15,208 bases of DNA, taken from positions 1 through 15,208 of the forward strand of contig JALKBU010001185.1 in NCBI GenBank assembly GCA_023091735.1, read 5' to 3'. The number at the start of each line of letters is the position of its first letter. Position 1 is the stretch's first letter. This DNA comes from Trichomonas tenax. Lineage: Eukaryota; Parabasalia; Trichomonadida; Trichomonadidae. The notes beneath the pieces were generated by a model. It worked only from the letters and a program-made list of their open reading frames with translations, was not told the DNA's origin and searched no databases. The position numbers and the translations under genes were made by a program. Positions 7,858-15,208 of the stretch are shown here, one piece after another.

Positions 7858-8507
7858 GTTGAATATTAGGTTTTATCCTCTGTAATTATGCACAATGCTG
7901 CTACACATTTTGAAAAATAGTGCTATGGATTCAAACATATAACTTTACCTGTTGCAACGAAATTCCAAATTTGCATTTTCATGGATTTTTGGCCAGAACG
8001 AAGCAACTGCCTAATATCGATGAAAGTACTTATCCACATCCATTCTAAAATTGAAATGAAATTTCATTGCCTTTTTTCGACCAAATGTCAAAATAAATTT
8101 CTATAATGTAATTATTTCTATTGATTATGCTTTCAATTTTGAATGGATGAGGAAATTTAATTTGGCAGATATGACTATTATTGAGACACCATTCGAGGCA
8201 CATATTATATACATATAGTGATATAGTACCGTATAAGTTTTAAACTTGTAAATCAATACTATTCCAAGTTATGACGGCATTAAAAAAAAGTCGTGGTTTA
8301 GTGCATCATTAAAAGTGCCACATTATAAAACATTTAATGTTGAGCTTACCAAACCCTCATCTTTAGTTTGTCGTGCGCTGTATAACAACATTGTGTTAAG
8401 CAGTTCTATATAACAAAGAATTACCACACAATCACTTTATTCTCATTACTTTAGTATTTTTTTTTTCTGCGAAAGAAATGTTAAAGTTGATTTGCGATAT
8501 TCATAGG

Positions 8508-8569
8508 AAGCATTGAATAAAAAAGTCCATCTTCATTTCATCACCAATTTATCTATTTATTCAATGCTT
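8508..8569. repeat. Perfect 14-bp inverted repeat, 34-nt loop
   Basis: AAGCATTGAATAAA at 8508-8521 is the exact reverse complement of 8556-8569. No gene lies within 1 kb on either side. A hairpin of this length at this spacing is unlikely by chance even in AT-rich DNA. Its role is unknown. Confidence 0.85.
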
Positions 8570-9689
8570 TTATCTATATTATTTATATCTTTCCTTACTT
8601 AATAATGGTATATGTGAATGCTCTAACGTACCATGATCTTCTAAAGTTGGTTTTAGAAATTAGTGAGAGAAAAGCAGGGTATATAAATTTTAAAGAGCCC
8701 GAAAATCAAACACCGATATCCAGATTCAGATTAGATGCTATACATGTAAAGTTGTATTTGAGTATAAGTAATCACTCATAACTTTTTTCTTTTTGCGCCA
8801 TTTCTTTTTCTCTTTTCTTTTTTATACTTGATCTGCCTGTGTAGTGGAAACATTATGGAACATTAAATTCATAAGATATCGATGATTTGATATCACGAGT
8901 ATTTTTTATATTGCATAGATCTTCGCATAAGTGATTCAATGACTCGTAAATCGAGACAACATATTATGCGCATATATTTCTATATATTGTACATTGTTGC
9001 TATGACTTTAAATCAATTGTGTAGTGTTCTATGACGATATTTTTAAATTTGTAACATGTCAGTTTTCTCAAATTAATCATTGCACATCTCGATATACAAT
9101 GAATATTCTGGCATTAATATAATGTTAAACTATCAAACCATACTCATGAATGTCATCACTAACCTTGGATTTTCAAATTCGCCTAAAGAGTCATGAATAT
9201 TGAATTAATTACCAGCATACAAATTAGCATATATAATAGTACAGTGAGCATTACTCAATGTATCCAAATATTGATAATATTATAGTCTATTTCTCAATTT
9301 CTATAAAAACTTCAAATATGATTCAAATGATGTTGTTCATAGTATGAAAAGTATTCATATTAACTACTCCTACCAGTAAAAGAAACAATAACGAACAATC
9401 ACAATTTGAAAAAAAAAATATTTAATGATATTGTCATGCTACACTTGGTGTATATCTAACACCACATAAATACCTCATCATAAAACAATACTTTTTGACA
9501 AATGTGCTACATTTTCACTTGTTTTAGTTGCTATTTCATTGACACCATGCAAACATGAATATACATATATGGGCACACCAACGTATCTTACTCAACAGTC
9601 AAGTATAACAAGTCCCCCGCACATTGTGAGAAATACGGACAAAGTCGGCATCATTAAAATTTTCACCGTTTAATATATAAAGATACATA

Positions 9690-9755
9690 TATATATAGCG
9701 AATCATGTCATCTCATTTCGACATATATATAGAACGAATCTATATATAGTGAATC
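9690..9755. repeat. Three degenerate TATATATAG-GAATC repeats
   Basis: A TA-rich run ending in TAG followed closely by GAATC occurs three times: TATATATAGCGAATC (9690-9704), TATATATAGAACGAATC (9724-9740) and TATATATAGTGAATC (9741-9755). The first and third are also followed by similar ATCATGTCATCTCA / ATCATCTCACTCA text. This looks like a decayed local tandem duplication. Confidence 0.55.
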
Positions 9756-9924
9756 ATCTCACTCAAGTGCCCACGAGTCCCCTCCCCTATATACCTCTAA
9801 TGATTGCATGAAAGGAAATCAATCATGATTTAAAAATAATCAAATATCTAGATTAGTTAAAAAATGGGGAGAACGCTCAAATATGTGAAGCAAACAGAAA
9901 ATCAATTTTTCGCCTTGCTGTTAA

Positions 9925-10002
9925 AACTCTTGTGATCTTGCTCAATTCCTTATTGAATACGGAGTTGCTGTTAACCTTCAAAAATGTTTACAAATCTGTT
10001 GA
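9925..10002 (+). pseudogene. Ankyrin-type repeat remnant
   Basis: A frame of 25 codons between TAA (9922-9924) and TGA (10000-10002) encodes NSCDLAQFLIEYGVAVNLQ and a short tail. It fits the second half of an ankyrin repeat, in which trichomonad proteins typically read like D-x-A-E-F-L-I-S-H-G-A-x-I-N. The piece is far too short to function and both sides are closed by stops, so it would be debris of a larger ankyrin gene. The similarity is a judgement from one motif and could be coincidence. Confidence 0.35.
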
Positions 10003-10567
10003 CAATTTAAATGAGAGAAACCCGCGACAGAGCACATTCTAAAATTAATACAATATGATCAACGAAGCATCCAGTAAGAAAGAAGAAGAAATTCCAAAGT
10101 TGAAGAACCAAAAGAAAAAAATTGCAATTCATATTCAGTCAACAATCACTGACAATCGAAAGATGATTTCAATAGCGACTATTCAGACATTTTGAATTTA
10201 ACGTGTCTTGTGAATTTAAAGTTCTGTCACTTAGCTACTTTTCAAACAGCATTATCAGAAATATGTTAAAAATAATTAAGAGCCACAGCAGTTTAAATAG
10301 CAAGTTTTAAAAGTTTAACAAGAGTCTATAGTGATCAAGATGCCAGGTATTGTATTTTTGAAATAGCTTGAATATGTCTTGCAGCTGTTGTAGATAAAAC
10401 AATGGTAAATTTGGTTGTTTTATCAACATTAAAAATGCGAGATTAAGCAATTTTAAAAATGACACTATTTTTCAAACAGCTTTCATTCGCATTCAAAAAG
10501 AAGGCACAGAATGATTTTGTTGATAATGCAAAAGCTATGTAATGTAGATATCATGAAGTACAACAAT

Positions 10568-10613
10568 ATTTGTTATAGCAAAAGCTAAGTAATTTGATTT
10601 AGCTATAACAAAT
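10568..10613. repeat. Perfect 12-bp inverted repeat, 22-nt loop
   Basis: ATTTGTTATAGC (10568-10579) is repeated in inverse orientation as GCTATAACAAAT (10602-10613). A related direct repeat, GCAAAAGCTA followed by GTAA, occurs once just upstream (about 10529) and once inside the loop. It lies about 210 nt beyond the 3' end of the minus-strand gene that stops at 10827. Confidence 0.75.
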
Positions 10614-10826
10614 TTCTCAAATTCCATTTATTATATGTTTGGAAAAGTGAATTTAAACGTATATCCTCAAACTTTTTAGAAACAAACACGAAAAAAATTT
10701 ATTCGATTAATTAAATCTGAATTTAAGAACAGTATTTTTATCATTTACAAACTTTTGCTGACAATTAACAAATGCAAATCTAAATATTAATATAGCAACA
10801 AAAAAAAACTATTTTGTAAAATATTT

Positions 10827-11168
10827 TCAACTTTCCTGAGCTTGATCACCGAACAAATCCTCTCTAAGTTTTTCCTCTATCATGTCCGCAAGTTCGCGAA
10901 GCTTTGCTTCATGTTCAAAAATTAAATTTTTCAGTAAGACATCAATTGCCTTCGGATTTGTCATAGCTGTCTTGCGATACATTTTTTTGTCCTCCTCGTC
11001 GTTTTCATCCCATTGCATCGACAAAGGTTGCTGATAATCGTTAATATCGATATCTGGTTCTTCAGGAAGGGTGCGTTCTATGAGGGACCTGTGAGCGGTT
11101 GACTTTATGATGGATTTTTCTGACTCGCTCTGATGGTCAATCGATTTTGACGGCGAATTTCTTTTCAT
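10827..11168 (-). CDS. Small acidic protein of unknown function
   Basis: A 113-residue protein that I do not recognise. The N-terminal half is polar and Ser/Lys-rich (1-31), followed by a Pro/Asp/Glu stretch (34-47), an acidic patch DENDEEDKK (54-62) and a C-terminal charged helix (about 74-105, with KNLIFEHEAKLRELADMIEEKLRE). No signal peptide, membrane segment or cysteine is present, so a soluble protein that binds a partner through the C-terminal helix is plausible but unproven. The case for a real gene is good: a perfect initiator (TCACA on the minus strand) begins transcription at 11179, exactly 11 nt before the ATG, as in the 11794 gene. The composition is protein-like and no overlapping frame competes. 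The stop is TGA followed by AAAT. Confidence 0.68.
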   Translation of the reverse strand: MKRNSPSKSIDHQSESEKSIIKSTAHRSLIERTLPEEPDIDINDYQQPLSMQWDENDEEDKKMYRKTAMTNPKAIDVLLKNLIFEHEAKLRELADMIEEKLREDLFGDQAQES

Positions 11169-11176
11169 TTGCTTTT

Positions 11177-11181
11177 TGTGA
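11177..11181 (-). promoter_or_regulatory. Initiator (Inr) of the 113-residue protein gene
   Basis: On the minus strand this reads TCACA, a perfect TCA+1YW initiator with +1 at 11179, 11 nt upstream of the ATG at 11168-11166. A second match (TCATA) lies slightly further upstream. Confidence 0.55.
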
Positions 11182-11270
11182 CAATTTTATGAGGTTAATA
11201 AAAGTGATATCAAATCATTTACATAAAGCATCATGATGTCAATGATTTCAGCATCCCTGAGTTTTAAAAA

Positions 11271-11411
11271 ATGATGCTTCATATCTTTTACATCTCATCT
11301 GTAGTATATTCGCTTGATTATATGGAATATCAAGATGGAAAACAAGTCATTTTTAATTATTCTCAAAGAGACGATGATGAATTATTTGATATTTTATTTG
11401 TTCTGATATAA
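11271..11411 (+). CDS. Possible micro-gene, 46 residues
   Basis: ATGATG opens a 46-codon frame with a hydrophobic beginning (HIFYISSVVYS) and a polar, protein-like remainder (YMEYQDGKQVIFNYSQRDDD). It is not recognised. After the TAA at 11409-11411 the same frame stays open for another 25 codons to a TAA at 11487-11489 and still looks protein-like, which hints at a longer gene interrupted by a stop. No perfect initiator lies just upstream. It lies in the gap divergent from the 113-residue gene. It may be a remnant rather than a working gene. Confidence 0.3.
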   Translation: MMLHIFYISSVVYSLDYMEYQDGKQVIFNYSQRDDDELFDILFVLI

Positions 11412-11780
11412 AGGTCTATACAATATAATGCTTTTATAGTGTGGTTCAATTCAAATAGCAAAGAAAACCTATTGATAAACTCATTTTAATTTCTCTTCAT
11501 TGAGGTATAATGTTCAAGAAGAAATAGTTTCATGCAAATAAAAGATTTTATTATCTCATTTTTATTTGGATTTGAGCATCAAATTTGAGCGAAAGAATGT
11601 TTGAAAGTATCATGTGTTCGAAACTAATAATAACGCATTCTCCTTCTTTGAATTCATCAAAATAGCATTTTTCTAAATATCCTGTGGCCTAAATCATATG
11701 TTTAAAGTGTCGAATTTGGAATCAAAAATATGAATTGTGTTTTTTGACATATTTTTGACACTATAAATTACGTGTCAGAT

Positions 11781-11785
11781 TCACT
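11781..11785 (+). promoter_or_regulatory. Initiator (Inr) of the PDI-like gene
   Basis: TCACT is a perfect TCA+1YW initiator with +1 at 11783, 11 nt upstream of the ATG at 11794. It is preceded by GTGTCAGAT, similar to the word upstream of the APC/C coactivator gene. Confidence 0.6.
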
Positions 11786-11793
11786 CTTTAGAA

Positions 11794-12822
11794 ATGTTTG
11801 CTTTTATAACTTTGGCAAATTCAGTTGCGCAATCGTCCAAAATTGAACAATTGAACTACAGATTGTTCAGAAAAATGGTTTTAAACAGAACAAATGACCA
11901 AACATGGGTAGTTTTCTGGTATGATGAATCAAATAAACAATCTAATGCTGATTATCAGGAGTTCATTAAAGTTTCATATTCTTCTCTCGATGCAATACAC
12001 TTTGGTGCTGTTGATATCAAGAAAAACGTTCAACTTTGTGAAGATCTTGGAATTTATGCTGATACTATTCCGAAAATCATAATATACCACAGTAGAGGGC
12101 AGACTGAATATATTGGAAGCAAAAAATCAGATAAAATGTCAATTAAATTATTAAATTACATTCCAAATGAAACATTGAACGTTACAACAGCATGGAAAAA
12201 TCCTCGTGGACTGAATAAATACGCAATCTTGTTTGGTGAAAACAAAACAATTCCTCCATTCTGGAATGCACTTTGTGGAATGTTTAAGAAGTCTTCAATC
12301 AAAATTGGATACACATGTAATGAGACAATGTTGGATTACTTCGATGTCGTCAGTGTTCCATCAATTGTTTTCGTTAATGCAACAGATATTTATCAATATC
12401 ATGGAAAAACAAATCTCAAAGCCCTCAAACAAGCAATTAGTGATTTCAATGCAAGAATATATAATCCGCCTAAATTTGAGGCTCCGGCTTCAAGATTTTA
12501 CTTTTCGGATGAATTCGATAAATTCTGTTTGAATCAACGAGCTTTCTGCGTTGTCCATGCCACAGAGTTCTTAGATCAGAGATTAGAAAAGATAAACTCG
12601 AATTTCCAAAATGCTAAATTAAATTGGTTCTATGGCTTTGATGACTGGCCCTATGACTTTATCAAGCCAAAGTCAATGTGGATCTTCAATCCAAGAAATA
12701 AAACAGCAATTAAATTTGATTCTTTAGAATCACTTGAAGCAGCGATAACAAAAATTGCCAACAAAGAGCAGCTCGATTGGAAACCAAAAGATGATTATTC
12801 ACTTGACAAAAAAGAACTTTAA
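11794..12822 (+). CDS. PDI-family thioredoxin-fold protein without CxxC, ER-lumenal
   Basis: The 342-residue protein resembles protein disulfide isomerases. Residues 37-98 have the thioredoxin plan: a TWVVFWYDES strand and turn, HFGAVDIKKNVQLCEDLGI (69-87), and the cis-proline segment TIPKIIIYH (91-99). Where PDI has WCGHC, this protein has WYDESN (42-47), so the redox cysteines are missing. A second thioredoxin-like unit (about 140-220) has its own cis-proline in VVSVPSIVFVN (185-195). A third (about 235-322) is more divergent. A short N-terminal hydrophobic stretch (1-12) could be a signal peptide, there are seven N-x-S/T sites (N31, N125, N129, N150, N176, N195, N302), and the C terminus KKEL looks like a KDEL-type retrieval signal. 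This suggests a chaperone-like role in the ER lumen rather than disulfide chemistry. The initiator at 11781-11785 fixes the start. The family call is firm for the first unit and less so for the others. Confidence 0.75.
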   Translation: MFAFITLANSVAQSSKIEQLNYRLFRKMVLNRTNDQTWVVFWYDESNKQSNADYQEFIKVSYSSLDAIHFGAVDIKKNVQLCEDLGIYADTIPKIIIYHSRGQTEYIGSKKSDKMSIKLLNYIPNETLNVTTAWKNPRGLNKYAILFGENKTIPPFWNALCGMFKKSSIKIGYTCNETMLDYFDVVSVPSIVFVNATDIYQYHGKTNLKALKQAISDFNARIYNPPKFEAPASRFYFSDEFDKFCLNQRAFCVVHATEFLDQRLEKINSNFQNAKLNWFYGFDDWPYDFIKPKSMWIFNPRNKTAIKFDSLESLEAAITKIANKEQLDWKPKDDYSLDKKEL

Positions 12823-14126
12823 TCAAATTGTTATATAAAATGCATCAAAGTATACTATGCTTGTGCTCTCCATATGTTAATTTAACCATACATTCTTAAC
12901 AGTATAAATGTTTAAAATATTGAAATTAATTATTACAATTTTTAACTAATAATCTTTTGCGATTCAACTCAGCGGCATCACTAAAGACGGCTACTATGAA
13001 GAAAAGTGGTATTTTGAAAATAAAAATAGACCGCTATTTTTAAGTTTTGAGACGATGTATTTTATTTGCTTGAAGTGGTTAAAATTTTCTCAATATTGTT
13101 TCAAGTTAGTTTCACCAATAAGAATATAATTTGAACAATAAAGCGGCTTCTAAAGGCATAATGAATGAGAATAAGCTTCTGCCGCTGATATGAGCTTTAA
13201 TAGAGAATAATGCTCGTATAAAGCACTTTTGACATATTTTGATATGAACACGAGTACAACTAAGTCCTTAATTGAATTGATGCAGGCATTGTAATGCAAA
13301 AGAAAAAAGTATAGGTTACTGCATAATCAAATTCATACATATTTTATAATTACATGATAAATATTAAAAATAATCACACTTGGTTGGAGTTCCTCATCCA
13401 GATGCAGGAATTGATGACCTTCTCTCCGCAATGTCTGTAGAAATTGTCTTCTATCAAATTTTTATATTCTTTCCCTGTAAATATTAACCAGTTTTGATTT
13501 TCTTTCAAGGCCAATTAAATTTTTATACGCAAAGTCGGCGAAACGCGTTTTTTAACTCACTGGATTAACTTCTTGCGAAGTTATTGAACCCCAATGTACA
13601 AAATCCTGTTGTGCATGATATATTAAAGAATTAGCTAACAAAGTCTATATTTCATTAAAATATTAGGTATATCTTGCATCAAAAACATTGATTTGCCATG
13701 ATTTGCTTTACTCATTTTAATATATTATATTCCAATTGTATAGCATTTTTATAACGTAAAATAGGCTGTTGTCGATGATAAATAGGTAAATCGAATCACA
13801 ATTATGCTTTTTTAGCTTTTTTTTTCAAAAAAAGTATTCCAAGTGTTCACACATAAGCTCTGTGTGTTATTCTCCCAAAAATAATGATGATTCTTTTTTG
13901 CGCGGCTAAATTCGAAAAGTTTATTAATTGAGAAGAATAGAGCAAGAAAATTTGAAAAGAATCATCCAGATGCGTTTGATTCAGTCATTATAAAATCATT
14001 TTTTTTTTAAAAAAAAAAAAAAACAAATTGTATTTCTGTTAATAAATTATTATTTAACTAAATAAATATTATAACAGCAGCATATTCCTAATGTGAATTA
14101 ACGCAAAAATATGGTTCAATCAGAGT
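12823..14126. other. Gene-poor region downstream of the PDI-like gene
   Basis: No intact gene. Two coding-like fragments stand out from the AT background: 12953-13129 (+, listed separately) and 13377-13487 (+), which encodes LVGVPHPDAGIDDLLSAMS before it degenerates; the latter is not recognised. Poly(T)-poly(A) tracts occur at 13809-13828 and 13999-14023, the second being T10 followed directly by A15. A short inverted match, AGCGGC with GCCGCT, lies near 13142-13188. Confidence 0.5.
12953..13129 (+). pseudogene. Unassigned coding remnant, 58 codons
   Basis: After the TAA at 12950-12952 a frame stays open for 58 codons without a usable start ATG. It encodes ITKDGYYEEKWYFENKNRPL followed by an aromatic, mostly hydrophobic half. 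The residue mix is much more protein-like than the flanks. The pattern W-Y-F-x-N-K-N-R followed by a hydrophobic helix loosely recalls the DNA-binding end of ISXO2-like transposases common in trichomonads, but the zinc cysteines are not visible, so I leave it unassigned. Confidence 0.3.
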
Positions 14127-14450
14127 TTATACTTTATAGGTTTCTTGCAAAATGATATAGTGTCCATTATCAGTTTGCAAGCCATGTTTACAATAAACAA
14201 AATTATCATAATATCAAATCATAAAATTTTAATGATTTTCTTTTACCTCAGGTATAGCTATGACTTCAGAAGGTAAAATCAGAAAATTACCAATCAGTGA
14301 TTGGTGATCAAATACCTGAAATATTTGAGAGTTTTTCCATGTCAAAGATAGCTCATTTGTTAAGTCTTCTCGAGATGTGGGAATAACATGCCATGGTTTG
14401 TCTCTCAACATCCATCGTTTTTCCTTTTTTAATTTTTTTTCTCAATTCTT
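14127..14450 (-). pseudogene. Degraded unidentified coding sequence in one frame across two stops
   Basis: On the minus strand one reading frame runs from about 14450 to 14127. It contains EKKLKKEKRW just before the ATG at 14411, then MLRDKPWHVIPTSREDL, a segment with WKNSQIFQVFDHQSL, and FLILPSEVIAIPE. After TAA at 14231-14229 and TGA 12 nt further on, the same frame resumes as YYDNFVYCKHGLQTDNGHYI and ends with TAA at 14129-14127. Both halves look like protein and neither matches a family I know. There is no acceptor AG between them to suggest an intron. No initiator precedes the ATG. It is most simply a pseudogene fragment. Confidence 0.4.
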
Positions 14451-14693
14451 TTTTTAATAGACTATTTTGCACATCAAAACATTGCAAAAAATCAACAGTC
14501 AATTATATTTTTAATTTTGCCAACTTCATCACCTCTGATTTGCGATGTATTTTAATTCAATCATAATCAATATAAACATGAAGGCATACATAGTATTCTT
14601 TATATCATATGTCACTTAAATAAAGACACATATTGTGGCCTAGAAGAATCGAATAAAACTTACAGTTTGCCCCTGAAAAGAGAGCGTTTTTAC

Positions 14694-14837
14694 CGGGACT
14701 GGGACAAAATAGAACAACGTGCTTTTCTGACATGCAACTTATTTTTGATATGTAAAGTCAGAATGTCAAAATAAAGGAAAGTGACGTGTTTGCGGGAAAA
14801 AATGGAAAAGTATCAATAGGTTGAAATAGATTGAACT
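14694..14837 (+). repeat. Right copy of the dispersed inverted repeat
   Basis: This is the reverse complement of 1-127. It begins at CGGGACTGGG and ends at ATTGAACT. Relative to the left copy it carries an extra 18 bp at 14735-14752, placed between a TGACATG word and TAAAGTC and itself ending in ATG, so a 3-bp duplication could mark an insertion. Alternatively the left copy has lost it. The repeat may continue outward past 14837, but the corresponding left flank is outside the window. Confidence 0.9.
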
Positions 14838-15208
14838 CAATGTTGGAAGCCAAAGAAGACTTCATTATGAGTAGTTGTAGCCTTATAGTGAAGGATGTTA
14901 TTTGTGCTCTCAGCATCCTGACGATAGCACATCATCCATTTCTCTTTGTTCGTTGCAAGTTTTTGTTGCACTCCAAACCGAAGAAAACCAAGAAACTCGG
15001 TCGAAATTATCCCTTCATGCATGGTAAATATGAATTATAAACGAATAATTTGAAGATAAAAATAAAAATTTAGTAAAAAACGAATTTCACAAAGAATATA
15101 AGGATCGAATTGAGAATCTAAATAATATAAATCAATATATAAAATGAAAGTAACATGAAAACATTATCTAATTCATGATTCATAATTAATTATGAATTTA
15201 ATGATATA
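14838..15208. other. Right flank, possibly more of the repeat
   Basis: Directly outside the right repeat copy the G+C rises somewhat, and frames stay open on both strands (14831-15040 plus, 14837-15022 minus) for about 60 codons. Neither matches a family I know. The plus frame begins inside the repeat boundary. This could be the body of the repeat element whose left counterpart is off the window. From about 15040 the sequence returns to simple AT-rich DNA. Confidence 0.4.

Larger units (their letters stand above)
7038..10826. other. Gene-poor region of about 3.8 kb
   Basis: No intact gene was found. Open frames are short and interrupted. A plus-strand frame at 7110-7295 and the antisense reading of the same DNA both look partly protein-like, but neither could be assigned. 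A minus-strand frame of 47 codons lies around 7930-8070, and a lysine-rich plus-strand frame of 46 codons runs from 10055 to 10195 without a promoter-like motif. Structured elements inside this region (inverted repeats at 7767-7857, 8508-8569 and 10568-10613, a TA-rich repeat at 9690-9755, and an ankyrin-like fragment at 9925-10002) are listed separately. The rest is plain AT-rich sequence. Confidence 0.55.
11169..11793. other. Divergent intergenic region between the 113-residue gene and the PDI-like gene
   Basis: This stretch must hold the promoters of both flanking genes; initiators are visible at 11177-11181 (-) and 11781-11785 (+). Apart from the possible micro-gene (11271-11411 and its continuation), nothing coding was seen. 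The final 60 nt contain TTTGACA twice and GTGTCAGATT just before the plus-strand initiator. Confidence 0.5.

Noticed and set aside
10055..10195. 46-codon lysine-rich plus-strand frame
   Set aside because: Composition is biased (runs of Lys/Glu from A-rich DNA), with no initiator and no match.
12233..12532. 99-codon frame inside the PDI-like gene
   Set aside because: Shadow frame; the main frame carries thioredoxin landmarks throughout.
13377..13487. Short protein-like segment LVGVPHPDAGIDDLLSAMS
   Set aside because: Only about 20 credible codons with no start or match, and a second frame across the same bases is also open; mentioned in the regional entry only.
1..14837. A 14.8-kb transposon (Maverick/Polinton-like) bounded by terminal inverted repeats
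   Set aside because: The interior encodes cellular housekeeping proteins and no integrase, polymerase or capsid-like gene, so two copies of a dispersed repeat fit better.
14831..15040. 69-codon frame at the right edge, with a 61-codon antisense partner
   Set aside because: Both strands are open over the same DNA and neither matches a known protein; treated as repeat flank rather than a gene.
1..15208. tRNA, rRNA or CRISPR features
   Set aside because: I looked for TTCRA-type T-loop boxes with matching stems and for regularly spaced direct repeats; isolated GTTCGAA-like words exist (for example near 11617), but none sits in a cloverleaf and no array is present.

Overview
The window looks like trichomonad nuclear DNA, most likely Tritrichomonas (T. 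foetus or a close relative). The base composition is roughly one third G+C, and the intact genes have no introns. Several genes carry a trichomonad-type initiator (TCA+1YW) about 7-11 nt upstream of the start, and several stop codons sit inside a TAAA poly(A)-signal word. The proteins are clearly eukaryotic. The species is an inference from these traits and was not tested by a search.

Genes are crowded into 1.28-4.98 kb. Four run there: a casein kinase 2 regulatory (beta) subunit (+, 1282-1848), ribosomal protein eL38 (+, 2205-2429, recognisable end to end but with ATT where ATG is expected), a Cdc20/Cdh1-type APC/C coactivator (+, 2714-3907), and an SGF29-like tandem-Tudor chromatin reader (-, 4183-4977) convergent with it. 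These are ordinary housekeeping and regulatory functions (kinase, ribosome, cell cycle, histone reading). Nothing suggests an operon or a joint pathway.

From about 5.0 to 10.8 kb no intact gene is visible. This stretch holds a heavily decayed minus-strand gene (5910-7030) that still shows glycosyltransferase family 61 (DUF563) features, a possible ankyrin remnant, and several hairpin-forming inverted repeats. At 10.8-12.8 kb there is a small acidic unknown protein (-), a possible micro-gene (+), and an ER-lumenal thioredoxin-fold protein related to protein disulfide isomerases. That protein lacks the CxxC site and ends in KKEL. From 12.8 to 14.7 kb there are only coding-like remnants.

A dispersed repeat of about 130 bp occurs in inverted orientation at both edges (1-127 and 14694-14837), so almost the whole window lies between two opposed copies. 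No CRISPR array, tRNA, rRNA or intact transposase was recognised.
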